DNA of 64,000 nucleotides from Macrophomina tecta (Eukaryota > Ascomycota > Dothideomycetes > Botryosphaeriales > Botryosphaeriaceae), in contig JAKSGN010000003.1 in assembly GCA_024180945.1 (NCBI GenBank), forward strand, positions 62,001 through 126,000, read 5' to 3'. Positions 46,447 to 59,410 of this stretch are shown here, piece after piece. Each line of letters begins with the position of its first letter. Position 1 is the first letter of the stretch. The notes under the pieces are model-generated. The model searched no databases and was not told where the DNA came from. It saw only the letters and a program-made list of their open reading frames with translations. Made by a program: the position numbers and the translations under genes.

Positions 46447-49400
46447 TCAGGCATCATGAGCTGTATGATGCGCTCTCAAGCCTTCCGCAGCCAGCTTGCC
46501 CAGCATGGAGATGCTGCCGGCACCCATGATCTCCAAGACACTAATGTCAAAGCCCAGGGCCTGGCGCCACCAGTTGCGGATCTCGATGGCGACTAGCGAG
46601 TCGATGCCCAGCGCCTTGAGTGTCGTGTTGAAGTCGAGGTCCTCCTCGGGCTGGAACATGAAGCTGTAGAGGCGGGTGCCGATGCTCCGCGTCAAGAACT
46701 CTTGGTTGGCCGGCACGTCGAGCACCGAGGGGTCAGCGGCCACCGCCGCGACGAAGGTCGCGAGATCGTTGCCGCTGGCCTTTTTGCCATTTGCGCCGGC
46801 GGCCTTCGTGTTGTTGTCTGCGAGGTGGGCGAGCGCCATGCGCACGTCGCGCTTCCAGATGGCGCGGTTGTGCTCGTCGGAGAGGGGCTTGGTGCTGCGG
46901 AGGCCGATGACTAACTCGGCCGGGTTGACGTATCCAGCGGGCGAAGGCGGCGAGGACGTTTGCCGGTCCATGAGGAGCGCCAGCGAGTCGAGGAGGTCTC
47001 TTTCCTTGAGCGTGTGGTAGCTCAGGGCCCTGAACTGCTCGAGGATGGCCGGGTTCTCGCAGACGTAGCCGACGTCCTCCATGATTCCAATGTCCACTAC
47101 TGATGCGGGTGCGCCGAGCGAGTGCCGGTATTGTGCAAATGCGGCCAGGAAAGCGTTGGCGGCGGCATAGTTGGCCTGGCCGATCTGGCCGACGACGTAG
47201 GAGAGCGAGCTGAAGAGGACGAAGAAATCCAGCTTCGCGTCACCCAGCGCTCTGTGGATGTTCCATGCGCCTTCGATCTTGGGCAATACGGCAGCGCGCC
47301 AGTCGTCATGGGTGAAGTCCAAGAGGCCGCAGTCCTGCAACAGAAGTTAGTCTCAAGGACTCAGTGCCATGGGTATTCGAACACTAACCTTCAGCACCAT
47401 CGACATGTGCAGGACTCCTGCAATCGGCATCGTCGCCTGACGCACTGCGGCTGCGACGTCGTCAGGATCAGCGACGTCGCCCTTGAAGGCCTGAACAGAG
47501 CACCCCTGCGCCTCCAGCTCGCGGATAAACGCCTGGGTGCTCTCTGATTCGCCGCCGGACCGGGACAAGTAGACGAGATGGCGGGCGCCGTGCTCCACCA
47601 TCCAGTTCGAGATGGCACGTCCCAAGCCGCCGAGCCCTCCGCACAGAAGATACGACGCATCAGCCCGCAGCGCCAGCTTCTGCGCCGTCGGCGTGATCTC
47701 GATCTCGGCGGGCTCTTCAGGCATGGAGACAACAATCTTGCCGATGTGCTGCCCTTTCTGCATCTCCCGGAAGGCTTCGACGACCTGGCTTGCTGGGAAT
47801 GTCTTGATCGGCCTGATGGGGCTGATGCTTCCGCTCTGGCAGTACTGCATACATTGTGCAAGAACCCTGCAATCCTCCGTCAGACGATAGTTGCAAATTT
47901 AAGAAAGGGATCGCCCACCTCTGATAGGCCTCGGGCCTTTGCACGGCCATGCGGGACATGTCGATACCGCAGAACTGTCGGTTGGCGTCGAACAAGCTCA
48001 TGCCCAGCGCAGCGTGCCCAACGAGGTCGCGCTTGCCAATCTCGAGCATCTTACCGAACTCGGCAACGCATTTCCAGGACAGGTGTAGCAGCTCGCCCGA
48101 GAGGGAGTTGAGGACGAGGTCCACCCCGCGGCCGTCTGTGGCGGCCATGAGGTCGGGGTAGAAGGAGCCGTTGCGGGAGTTGAAAATGTGGCTTTCGGGT
48201 ATGCCGAACGTGTCGATCAGATATTTGGCCTTGTCCTGGTTGCCGACTGTCGCGAAGATCTGGGCGCTGGTTAGTTTTCAGTCACTGCATGGTGAAGAGG
48301 GTGTCTTTTACCTCAGCGCCTATCATCCTGCACAGCTGGATTGCAGCAATTCCAACACCACCGCAGGCGGAGTGGATTAGAACGGTCTTGATTGCTCTAC
48401 GTCAGAGCCATGCTTGAGTTAGAGGGGGGGTTTGAGCACTCACCTGGGCCTTGCTCAAACCGCCGACGTTAATGAGGGCATGAATAGCAGTGGTAAACAC
48501 GCAGGGCATCGAGGCAGCATCTTCGAAGCTCAGGCCGTCCGGAATCTTGGCCACAAGGTCCGCGTGGAGGACGAGGCTTGTAGAGAAGCAAGCGTGATCG
48601 AACGCAACGACGCGATCGCCCACGCTGAGCCCCTGCACCTTGGATCCAACGCCGCGCACGACGCCGGCGCACTCGATGCCGAGGCCGGGCTTGATGCCCT
48701 CGACCACGCCCATGGCCACCAGGACGTCCTTGAAGTTCAGCCCGACGGCCCGGGGCTCCACCTCGATTTCAAAGTCACCCAGCGGCGCGCGCGCGCTCTC
48801 GGTCCAGCGCAGCGTCTGCAGCTGGCCCACCCGGCCGATATCCAGGCGGCGCGGGCCCTCGCCCACGGGGTTGCTGCAGAGCTCCCTGCGCACGTCGATC
48901 CAGCGGTACCGCGGCACGAGCACCGAGCCGTCCAGCAGCACGTACTCCCAATCGGGATCCAGCTCCTGCCCTTTCTCCCGCGCCCGGAGCCGCTCAAACA
49001 CTTCCACCACCTTGTCGACAGCGAGCGCGGCGGCGGGGTCCACCTCGAGCGTGGCGAAGTCAAGCGACAGCTCCGGCCGGATCGTGCGCGCGACGCCGAC
49101 AGCCTGCGCGTACCGCGGGTCTCTGCAGGCGACCTGCGAGTGCCCAGTCACCCAGAGCACCGCGCGGGCCGGCGCCAGCCTGCCGACCCAGGCCTGGAAC
49201 TGCTTGAGTGCGTCCGCGGACACGTCGTGGAAGAAAGGAGTCGCCGCCTCAACGTCCAGCAGCGAGACGACGTCCGCGTGCGCGACGGGCGCGTCGGCGA
49301 GCGAGGTGAACGAGACGCTGAAGCCGTGCTGCGCGAGCGCGGCATGCAAAGCCCGCGCCGCTGGGGAAATGGACCCGTTGGGGAAGCTGCTGAGGATGGC

Positions 49401-52400
49401 GACGTTGCTGCCGCGAGTGGCCGGCGGCGGCGGAGTGACTACTGCGGTCGAGATGATGTTGGCGTTGATCTGGAAGGGGTGCTCGTCGTCGTAAACTACG
49501 GCGTCGGTGCCGGAGAAGCCAGTGGAGCGCAGCTCGGTGTCCCAGCGCGTGGCGGGCATATACGGTTCCTCGGGCCGGCCGTCTGCGGCACCAAGCCACC
49601 AGCCGGGGAGGAAGCCCTGCGTGTGTGTTGCGGTTAGCAAAAGCGAGTGACCGTTGGTTGGGCAACGGGGGGAAGAGGGCGGCGGGCCGGCAACTCACCA
49701 TGATGAAGTTCAGCATCTTCCACACTGAGCACGTTCACGTTAGCACGCTCAGCCAGCCAGACGCACGAAGGGATATCACATACCTGGACTAAGTTCCTGG
49801 AGGAAAAGCCGGCCGCCTGGCTTCAGTAGCTTGCGCACGTTGCTGAGCGTCTCTTTGATGCTTGGGGTCGCGTGGAGGACCTGCAACACCGTCAGTCTTT
49901 CCGCCGTAGGCACGGGACAAACACGCCTGGGCAGCTTACGTTGGAGGCGAGGATCAAGTCGTACGCCTCGGCCTCGAAGCCCTGGGCCAGAGGATCAGTG
50001 CTCACGTCGAGGACCCTGAACTCGATGTTGTCGTAGTCCTTGAACCGCTCCTGGGCCGCGGTGAAGAAGCCCGTCGAGATGTCGGTGTAGTCATACCGGG
50101 CATACAAGCGCTCTCCGTCGGCGCCGGTGAGGCCTCGCAGCACTTCAGCCGTCGTGCCGCCCGTCCCCGCGCCGATCTCGAGGATCTTCATCGTGGGATT
50201 ACTGTGGCCGAGCAGCTCAAAGTAGCGCGTGCAGTCGCACAGGGCCTGGATGAAGCGGTAGATGTTCTCCAGGCCGCCATCCTGGATCAGGACCTCAATG
50301 GCCTCAATCTTGCCGGAGAAAATGGCCTCGCACCATTCGGTTGCGCGGACGATGACCTCTCCCACGGCGGCGGCGGGGGTGTTCTGCACGGCGGCTTGCA
50401 CGGCTTCGATCTCCGCACTCAGCTCTTCGCGGCTGAGCGTGGCCAGCTGCGAGCAGTCCTCAACGTGGTCGTACGTGCCGGCAATCGCCCTGTCTCGCTG
50501 CGTGGCCATCCATTGACGGAACGCCGCGAGGTGATCCAGGGTAGGAATGCCGTCGACGCGGTGCAGCGCCTCGATGGTGCAGAGCAGCGACAGCCTCTCT
50601 ACCTGGAGCACGGCCTCGCGGAGATGCTTGCGCGGGGTGATGTAGTCGCCCGGGGCAGCGAAGTGGACGTCGGGCTTCCAGTGCAGCTGGGCCGCCGCGA
50701 TAGAGTCCGCTTTGCCGCCGGCCTCCTCTTCCTCGAGCACCGTCAGCTTCACGCCGCTGAGCCGGAGCGCCACGCCGCTGTCCGACACGGCGCATGCGTT
50801 GCCGTTGATGGCGCTGGTGCCCGCGGCGGTGGCCGAGGCCTCCACCCGCAGCTGGGGGCTGCCCTGGCAAACGTACACCTCGTCGAGGTACGTCGGCATG
50901 CACACCCTCGTGAGCCGGCGGGGGAGGCCGTCAGCGGCGGCAACCATGAACAGCTGCAGACAGAAGTCGATTGTGGTGGGGTGCAGCTGGTAGTTCGTCT
51001 CTGCGGACCGGTGGCGGTCGACGATGCTCGCGGCCGCCGTGCTCCGGCCGGGCTGGGCGGAGATGTCGGCCAGCCCTTGGAACTCGGGGCCGTAGTTCAG
51101 CCCGGCGCTCTTCATGGCGCGGTAGCAGGCCGCAGATGAGGCGAGGCGGGCGTGCTGTACGGCCGGCTGCCGGCCCGCGGCCACGGCAGCGCCAGCCCGG
51201 ACCTGGCCGGCGCAGTGCTTCACCCAGACCTCGCCGTTGAAGGACGAGACGGAGAAGGCGAGCCAGTCGGAGTCGAGGTCGGACGTGAGGCGGACGGGCC
51301 GCATGTGCAGCACGATCTCGGCGGGCTCGGCCTCGCGCAGCACGAGCGCCGCCTTGATGTCCACCTGGCGGAGCGCGAAGGCGGGCGCGGGCTGGGCCGC
51401 CAGCTGGCGCGCCGCCTCGCCGGCCATGGCCAGGTAGGCGGCGGCGGGGAAGACAACGTCGTCGCCGATCTTGTGGTCGCGCAGCCACGGCGCGTCGTCC
51501 AGGCGCAACACGTTGCGCCACGCCGGCTCCAGGTCGGTGGTCTCGAGCACGCGGCAGCCCAGCAGCTCGTGCGGCGGGAAGCGGCGCAGGCGCCACTCGC
51601 GCGCCACGCGGCTCTCGCTCCAGTAGCTGACGCCGTGCTTCCACGAGTAGGGCGGCAGGTCGGTGAGCACTGCCGCGCCCGCCGTCAGCGCCGCGACGTC
51701 GACCGGCACGGCCTCCTGGTACAGCCGGCCGAGCGCGCTGAGCAGCGCCCGCGTGCCGTTCTCGTTGCGCACCAGCGTGGCGACGTACGCGCGCGAGGGG
51801 TCGACGCCGGCCTCGTGGAAGATCTCGCGCAGCGGGCCGGCCAGCGCCGAGTGCGGGCCGATCTCGACGAACAGCCCGTCTTCCGGCCCGTCCCGCACCA
51901 GCGCGCGCGCGGCCGAGTGGAACAGCACGGGCGACTCGAGGTTGGCCCGCCAGTACGCCGGCCCCAGCGCCGCGCCGTCAGTCACCGGCTTCGCGCTCAC
52001 GCTGGAGAAGAGCGGCACCGCCGGGGCCGCCGGGCTCACGACGCCCTCCAGCAGCCCCTCGTACAGGTCGCCGACCTCCTGCATGTGGTGCGAGTGGTAC
52101 GCCATCTCGACCTTCAGCCGCCGCACGAACACGTCCGGCCGCTCGGCCTTGACCCGCGCGATGACGGCGTCGAGCGCGGCGGCGTCGCCGGACAGCGTGA
52201 CGCTCTTCGGGCTGTTTTCGCACGCGACGACCACGCCCGGGGCCAGGAACGCGGCCGCGGCGGGCCGGCCCAGCCCCAGCGCCGCCATCGCGCCCTGCCG
52301 CAGCTGCTGCTTGGCCACCTGCCCGCGGTAGTACGCCGCCGCCATGGCCGCGCGCAGGCTCAGCGCGCCCGCCGCGTACGCGGCCGCGATCTCGCCGCTG

Positions 52401-54581
52401 GAGTGCCCCACGACGGCGGCCGGGTGCACGTTGCACGCCCGCAGCAGGTTCACGACGCCGATCTGGACCGCCGTGCAGATCGGCTGCGCGAACTCGGCGA
52501 GGTGCAGCCGGCTCTGCGTCTCCGGCCGCAGCAGCTCCTCCTCGATCGTCCACAGCGGCGCATGCCGCAGCGTCCGCAGCGCCTTGTCCATCGCCCGGAT
52601 GTCGCTGTGGAACGAGGAGAAGTCGCGCAGGAGGTCGACGCCCATGCCCGCCCACTGCGCGCCCTGGCCGGTGAACACCATGTTCAGCCGCCGCGGCGCC
52701 TTGGCCTTCACGATCGGCGACAGCTCCAGCGGCCACGCCCCGTCCGCAATGGCGAAGGCGCGGTACGGCAGCGGCTCGCGGCGCGCTCCGAGCGTGTACG
52801 AGATGCTGGCCAGGCGGTCGGGGTACGCCTCGGCGTAGTCCTGCGTCTTTTCCACGTTCTCGCGCAGCGAGTCGGCGTGGTTCGCGGAGAAGAGCATCAG
52901 ATGCTGGCCCAGCCCCCGCTCCTGCCGGCCGGCTTTGCGGAACGGCTTGGCAGAGTCGACAATCACATGCGCGTTGGCGCCACCGATGCCGAAACTGTTG
53001 ACGGAGACGCGTGCCGCCCGGTCCGCGGGCCAGGGCGTGGGCTTCGTGGGCACTTTGAGGTTGAACTCGTCCCACGCAACTGCCAATTGTCAGCCCAAGC
53101 GCCGTGGTCGGGCCTTTCTCTACTCACTTCTGGGGTTCGGCTCTGAGAAGTTGATGTTGGGAGGGATCGTCTCGTTCTCCAGAGCCAGGATCGCTTTTAC
53201 GAGACTAGTGAGGCCCGACGCGCCCTCCGAATGCCCTACGTTTGGTTTCACCTGGCCACGTCAATCTCTTGCTCGAAGCAGCTCGCGAACTGTGTGCCTA
53301 CCGAGCCAATGTAGACGCCGTTGCCTTCGAAGATTCGACCAACAGCCGATACTTCCTGAGGATCGCCAATCTTGGTTCCTGTGCCGTGACATTCCACGAA
53401 ACCTGTGTCAGCAATTCTGGATATGTTTGCAACCTGGTACGCTCGGCGGATCAAAGCCTCGTGGCTTTCGGAGCTCGGGTTTGCTATGCCGGGCGTCCTC
53501 CCGTCGCAGTTGGTTGCTGTGGCCCGGATGACGCCCCGGATGGGATCGCCGTCTCTCAAGGCGTCGCTCAGCCGTTTGATGAAAACGGCGTTGACTGCCT
53601 CTCCCCTGGCATAGCCGTCGGCTTTGGCGTCGAAGGACTTGCATGATCCCGTCGGGGAGAGGACGCCCTGCTCGGAAAGAGCAAGGGTCATGGTGGGCGT
53701 GATGATTAGATTGGTTCCCGCAACAATGGCAGACTCACACTCTCCCGAATAGATGGCCTGGCAGGCTTCGTGGAGCCCGACCAACGAGGAGGAGCACCCG
53801 GTTTTTATCGTCATGCTGTGAACGGTCAACAGTGCACGCATGGCGAGGGTCGCAGAACAGACCTCGGCCCCTTCAGGTCAAACTCGTACGACACGCGGTT
53901 CGATATGGCAAAGTCGCCATTGCCGGTAACGCGGTACATCCCCAGGTGCTGCGGGTCCTTGGACGAGAGATCCAGCCAGTCCTCGCCAAAAACTCCGACA
54001 TAGCAGCCGATTTTCCTGCCGCGCCAGTCGCGCTGCCCGCCACTCTCCATGCACTCCCACACAACCTCGAGGAGCAGCCTCTGCTGCGGATCCAGCTTCT
54101 CCACCTCGGCTTTGCTCATTGAGAAGAACGATGCGTCCATGTGGTCGAGCGCGCAGTCCAGGAAGTAGCCATGCTGCGTCTTCACCGTACCCGGCTTTCC
54201 GGACGCGCTGTGGAAAGCGTCCGTGTTGTACCGGCTCCGCGGGACGCGGCACCTGCCAGACCTCTTGTTGACGAGGAGATTCCAGAATTGTTCGGTGGAA
54301 GTAATCTTGCCGGGTAGCCTCAAGCCGATGCCAACGATGGCAATTGGGGGGGGCCCTTCCGCAGATACTGTCGAGGTGTATCCATTAAGCCTCGCGTGCC
54401 CATTGGGTTCACCGTTTACACCATTAAGCCCATTGGCTCCATTCAGCCCATTGGCTCCATTCAGCCCATTGGCTCCATTCAGCCCATTGACACCATTGAG
54501 CCCATTGACACCATTCGGTCTTGGACTGTCGTTAACATCTCTGTGGCCATTCGGCACGTGCGGGACTGCTATCGGGGCCAT
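46447..54581 (-). CDS. Highly reducing type I polyketide synthase with C-methyltransferase (PKS-2)
   Basis: Iterative megasynthase with a full set of reducing domains plus methylation. Eleven exons: 54581-53863, 53815-53302, 53251-53128, 53079-49940, 49880-49784, 49724-49699, 49616-48444, 48386-48312, 48259-47919, 47866-47389 and 47334-46447, giving 2524 residues. A repeat-rich leader precedes KS (about 79-505; Cys247 in KTGCSSS, His383, His418). AT has Ser679 (GHSSGE). DH starts near 961 (His988 in RDHKIG). MT has an intact SAM motif [10 protein letters not shown] near 1418 and [12 protein letters not shown] is about 1790-2110 ([16 protein letters not shown]). KR is about 2135-2320 (CGGLGGLG; Tyr2285). 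ACP has Ser2475 (GIDSL). No releasing domain is present. All domains look catalytically complete. Exon 6 is only 26 bp, so automated models may miss it. Most introns fall in the MT-to-KR half. Confidence 0.95.
54409..54530 (-). repeat. 18-bp minisatellite in the PKS-2 leader
   Basis: Tandem units of 18 bp (plus-strand unit GGCTCCATTCAGCCCATT) encode a hexapeptide series [12 protein letters not shown] between the start codon and the KS domain. It keeps the frame, so the number of units can vary freely. Confidence 0.9.
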
Positions 54582-56543
54582 GTCGGTAGAAAAAGGGGGA
54601 AACGAATGAGGATATCTGTTAGAAGTACAAAAGAAACGGAAGAGGGAGATCAGGCCGCGAGATCCGGTTGAAACGAGCGTATGGCCAGACTTGGGCCCTT
54701 CAATACGATTCACCACGGTTAAGAAGCTCCCATAACAGCAATGAAAGTTGGAAGCTACCGGATGTCAAGCACCTGAGTCGCACCTGATTTGTTGTATACA
54801 TTACTAGCTTGTAGTACCGTTAGGGTACGACACATCCTGGGAGCTACCTTCAGCTAACATTTTCACAGAGAAGTGGGCGCCCTATTGCCGCGACTGAGTA
54901 AGTCAGGCTCGGCGCATCACGTCAGCCGACAAAAACATTACTCTGGAGCTCCGCCGCTTCCTTCTCCTCCGAGTTACGATCATCTGCTTTACCCAGAAAT
55001 AGACATTAATATTCATATAGCCTGGTGCTTCTGTTGCTTTTGACAGGTTCTGAAGCAATGGGGCTCGGAGAGAATAATATAATCTTAAGCCGGCTTCCGT
55101 TCATGTATTACTGGCCGGTGATTTATGCTGGCGGATGCCGCTCGGACCATCTTCCAGTCCTCCGAGGGAGCAAACCATCGTGTTGAACGCCCTTGGTGGA
55201 CCCAAGGAGAGAAGGAAGGTTGATTGATGAAGGAGGTTGCAGGCGCTGGCAATAAGTGCCAGGTGCTTGGTATTGACTAAGCTACTGAAGGAAACAACCT
55301 AAGCCTGAAACAGCATAGCGGCTGCCACTGAAACCTTCCACCTCCTGCACGGTGCCTCCAACACATCGCACCTCATGTGTTCTGGTTACCTAAATACCTC
55401 TATTCGTGAACTTTTCTCCCGGGAGTATGCTTCCGTGAGCTATCGAGGCGCACGATCCGCTCTCTTATTGACTTAGAGCTCTGCCAGTGGCGCTTTGTGC
55501 TCATCAACATTCCTGACTGCATTCGCATCTCTTTTCACTGCAGTGTTCAGTCCGTGGCTCTAGGCACTCTCTGTTGCATCAAGTGTTTCTCTTTCAAGCG
55601 CCAATGAAGCACCTGGTGCCTCAGATATGTTTACAGTCTGTCGCCATTGCCTGTTCACAAGTACAGCGGGATAATGCCAGCATCTTTGTCAAAGTTGATC
55701 CCACCATTGTAAATGCTTCAATGATCAAGGGGACTGCTGATGCTATGCACTTGAAGAGCAGAGTGTTTGGAACATCCTTAGCAATGGTTCAGACTGCCTT
55801 AAAATTACTGATGTACAGCTTCGCTGTGAGTTTAAAAACGAAATCTGTGACCGTTTCTCGACGGCTGTTTCCGGGCAAAATGTTGACCTCGTTCTGGGCT
55901 GCATCAAGCCAATTAGAGACCTTATCAATGTCTGGTCAATTGGGCCACTAATGGACATGCCGCAGTATTCGGGTTTCGCTGTGAAAGGTGCTTTATAAAC
56001 TACAAAAAGACGTCGTAAGGACGAACAGCATGCACGGGATGAGAGGTGTCGATTATATATACCGGCAAAAACAATTTTCTGCCATCGATGATGGAATGTA
56101 CTAGGTCCATCAAGCTCATGCTGGATGCTTTGGGTCTGGGTACAAAGCGTGCGGACGTGGTGATATCGTTGAGGATGACTGTATTTCGCCAGGTTTCCCT
56201 ACTCCAGATGACGATCCGTGGGTGGAGCGTGCTATACACTTATTCCTGTCGAGGATTCATGGGAAAGGTTGGTTTCTAAAACTGAGATAAAGTTAACGGC
56301 CGGTGTCCCGCTTTTAGTGCTTTCCAATGTCCAAGACAATTCGGCCTTTACGGCGGCCGCATGGACGAGAGCAGCGAACAAGAATATATAGTCCCACCAG
56401 CGCGCCCTCGGGCTCTGACCCTCCCCAACCCTCCCGCCCCACACACACACACACACAAAGAAAATAATAATAGAATTTACCGTAATGGCTCGATCAAGGA
56501 CCTATATATGAAGCTGTTGTTACAGTAGCAGCTTCCTTTTACT
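54582..56543. other. PKS-2 promoter region and gene-free DNA up to the hAT element
   Basis: No confident gene. TCGGC-N11-GCCGA at 54909-54929 is an inverted repeat of the kind bound by zinc-cluster dimers. Open frames at 55574-55951 and 55743-55958 have no recognisable domain. A CA microsatellite lies at about 56439-56456. GGCTCGGAG at about 55063-55071 is only a partial match to the cluster motif. Confidence 0.4.
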
Positions 56544-56551
56544 CATCAGCA
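56544..56551. repeat. hAT target-site duplication CATCAGCA, left
   Basis: Eight bases repeated exactly at 59411-59418, the duplication length typical of hAT transposons. Confidence 0.93.
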
Positions 56552-59410
56552 CAGGGTGGCAATCAATTCAATAATATTGACGGTCAATCAATATTGACCA
56601 ATGTCTTGGCAATCAATCAATCAACTGAGGTCTGTCATTTTCGTCAATCAATCAATTGCTCCGGGCCAGTTGATTGACGATATTGATTGACGGCTTACCT
56701 TGTATAGAAAGCAGCTTTGATGATCATCTCGCTCTTGTGGCGCTCAAGCCACGTCAGGCTAGCCTTTTATCTGATACACTCTTGGCACACAACGTGTCGG
56801 GCACATTCTCTTGGCAGCTAGTATATAAACGCTCTCTCAGAATGGCTAGAAGGGACAGCTGAATCTGCTCTTTCAGATCCGTTCTACATTTTCTCAGCAG
56901 CTCAGCAGCAACTCTCCCACTATCAAGATGGACTCTAGCAACGATCAACACTCTGTTTTAAGCCTCTCTAGCGCGCCCACTAGCCTCTTTTCCTCTCAAC
57001 AGGACTCAGATCCTGCGCAACCCACCAATCTTGCCGTTGATGGCCGAGGACCTGTACGCGAAGGGTGGGAGTACTTCCCATGGCAGAAATTCCGTGGATA
57101 TCATGTCACAGAGTCAAAGCAGCGCAGCGGGTGGACTTGGGAGCACGCATATGACATTGAGGACGTAGAAGGGCGTACCCGCTGGGTCTGTATGTACTGC
57201 GTGCACAAGAAAGCCCACAAACCAGCTAGCTTCGCTGCTGCTGGCACTGATAATCAGGCAAGGCACCTGGTGACTGAGCACAAGGTTGAGGATCCTACAG
57301 GGAAGCGTCACGTCAAACGGGCCAAGATTTCAGTTGCTCAGCGGCTTGGACTGGATACGAATAGGCCTTCAGAGCAGGCTATTGTCAATCGCCTTGTCAC
57401 ATCATTCAATCCGGCGTACTTCCAGCAACTACTCACTGATTGGGTCTCATCCGATAACATTCCTTTCCGCAAGCTTGAAAGCGAGAGATTCAGGCGCGTT
57501 CTTAGCTATTTGAATCCTGCAGTAACGTCTACTGGCAGCCTTCCAACACACTCTACTGTTCGTAAATGGCTACTTGATGAATTCAACCGCCATAAAGGGA
57601 TCGTTGCTGAGCTTCTTCAGAGCTCACCTGGCCTTATACACCTTGCCTTTGACGGCTGGACGTCGTGTAATCACCTCTCTCTACTCGGTATTAACGTCTT
57701 CTTCCTTACGTTCTCTGGCACGCTTCGCAAGTTCCTTATTGGCCTCCCACACGCCGAAGGACGGCATACTGGTGACAGCCTTGCGGAAGAGGTAGCCCAG
57801 ATAATTATGGAATGGGGCATTGGAGGGCAACTTGGCTACTTTGTCACGGATAACGCGTCAAACAACGACACGTGCATGGACGCGCTAGCTGAAGAGTTTG
57901 GCTTCAATCACAAGCACCGCCGCTTGCGCTGCATTGGCCATATCATAAACCTGGTAGTCCGCCAGATCCTCTTTGGCAAGGAAGCTGACGCGTTCGAGAA
58001 CGACTGCGCTCAGCCAAAGGAGCTACTCGCTGAGCTCCTACTCTGGCGCAAGAAGGGCCCTATCGGCAAGCTTCACAATATCGTCCACTGGATTCAGCGC
58101 TCAAACCTTGTCTATCAGAGACTGCACCAACTTCAGCGGAACGAGCAAGCGTTGACTGGCGAAAACGGCCCTACCTACGAGGTTATAGAAGATAATGCGA
58201 CACGATGGAACTCTACCTCCGCCATGATTGAGCGCGCAATCAAGCTACAGTCAGTCATTGACGCCCTCGTCCTCCACGAAGTTCAAGAATGGGATAAATA
58301 CGTCAAGCCTCGCACTGCTAGTAGGACTCAGCCAATGCCAGCTAAGACAAAGAACAAGCCGGCAATCGTGGATGATTATCTAACCTCAGATGATTGGGCA
58401 ACTCTTGCTGAATATCACTCCATCTTGAAGCCTTTTCATGAAGTCACAATCAGGCTACAAGCCAACCCAACTAGTGGTAGGTTTGGCGGCTTATGGGAAG
58501 TCCTTCCATGCATGGAGTACCTGTTGAACAAGCTGGAGGAGGTCAAGATCCGCACAGATCAGTATCCTGACTCTCACTTCAAGGTGAACATCAATTTGGG
58601 GTGGGCTAAGCTAGATGAGTACTATCAGCTCCTTGATGATACTCCAGCTTACGTCGCAGCTTGCGCCCTTCACCCTGCCTACCGCTGGGAGTGGATTGAG
58701 GATCAGTGGGCATTCAAGAAGAGCTGGATCAAGAAGGCAAAGGCAGCTGTTCTAAAGCTCTGGAAGGATGAGTATCAGTCAATTGCTATTGCTGAGGACC
58801 CACAGCTACCGCAGAAGCGTAAACGCGAACATCTCAGCGAATTTGACAGCTGGCTTGCTGCCTCCAGGAGGACCAAGCATCTAGATCTGACCGAGGATGA
58901 GTACACCTACTGGCAGCTCGATACCTCTCCTACAGATGACGCAGTCACCAATCCAGTTGATTACTGGATACTACGCCGCCAGCAATACCCCGCCTATCAC
59001 GTATGGCTCTGGACCTCTTTTCTATACCGGCAATGTCGGCAGAGGTGGAGAGGATATTCAGTTTGGCAGGACAAATGGTGACGCCATTGCGCAATAGGCT
59101 GGAGGCCAATACTATAGCAGTTGGGCAGATACTACGCTCATGGAACGCAGAAGGCATCATTGAAAGAAGTTGAGGACTCTATACACGCGGGAGTAGCTAT
59201 AGCTAGCAAGAGTTAGCTAGATTGTATGGCTATCAATCTCAACACTATGCCAAGCATCACGAGATTTTGCTACGTGAACCGTGTGTCAATCAATTCAATT
59301 CAATCAATATCAACACCTTATTGATCAATCAATTTGACCTTATTGGAAAATCCTATCAATCAATCAATCTGGACCCGATATTGACGTTGATTGAATTGAT
59401 TGCCACCCTG
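56552..59410 (+). mobile_element. hAT-superfamily DNA transposon with intact termini
   Basis: A 2859-bp element. Its ends are inverted repeats beginning CAGGGTGGCAATCAATTC, with about 21 identical bases, flanked by a perfect 8-bp duplication CATCAGCA. Both subterminal regions (about 56561-56690 and 59284-59400) are packed with TCAATCAAT/TTGATTGA units, as in hAT elements whose transposase binds subterminal repeats. Inside is a single long transposase frame on the plus strand. Perfect ends and duplication point to a fairly recent insertion, and I see no RIP-style decay, in contrast to the Copia element. It sits between the PKS-2 promoter and TE-2. Confidence 0.95.
56928..59173 (+). pseudogene. 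hAT transposase with a single-base frameshift near the C-terminus
   Basis: The open frame runs 56928-59081 (717 codons) and then leaves the true frame. The N-terminus has a BED-type zinc finger: WVCMYCVHKK, later HLVTEH. The catalytic region shows HLAFDGWTS, FVTDNASNND, RCIGHIINLVV and DNATRWNS, the usual order in hAT proteins. The C-terminal dimerisation domain starts with NPVDYWILRRQQYP and should go on in another register; that register is open to a stop at 59171-59173. The break coincides with a run of four C at 58988-58991, where one C appears to be missing. It is either a real inactivating deletion or a sequencing slip. If real, the product would lack most of the dimerisation domain. 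Confidence 0.9.

Noticed and set aside
48432..49637. 401-codon plus-strand frame opposite the MT-ER region of PKS-2
   Set aside because: Same antisense composition effect; no recognisable motifs.
51152..53146. 664-codon open frame on the plus strand
   Set aside because: It lies entirely antisense to the AT/DH coding part of PKS-2. High GC at third codon positions keeps the reverse frame open; the translation is rich in R, A, G and H with no domain.
55574..55951. Possible small cysteine-containing (CFEM-like) gene
   Set aside because: Cysteine spacing did not fit the domain in any frame and stops interrupt the best register.
56561..56700. CRISPR-like short repeats (TCAATCAAT units)
   Set aside because: They are subterminal transposase-binding repeats of the hAT element, lack regular spacers, and the genome is fungal.
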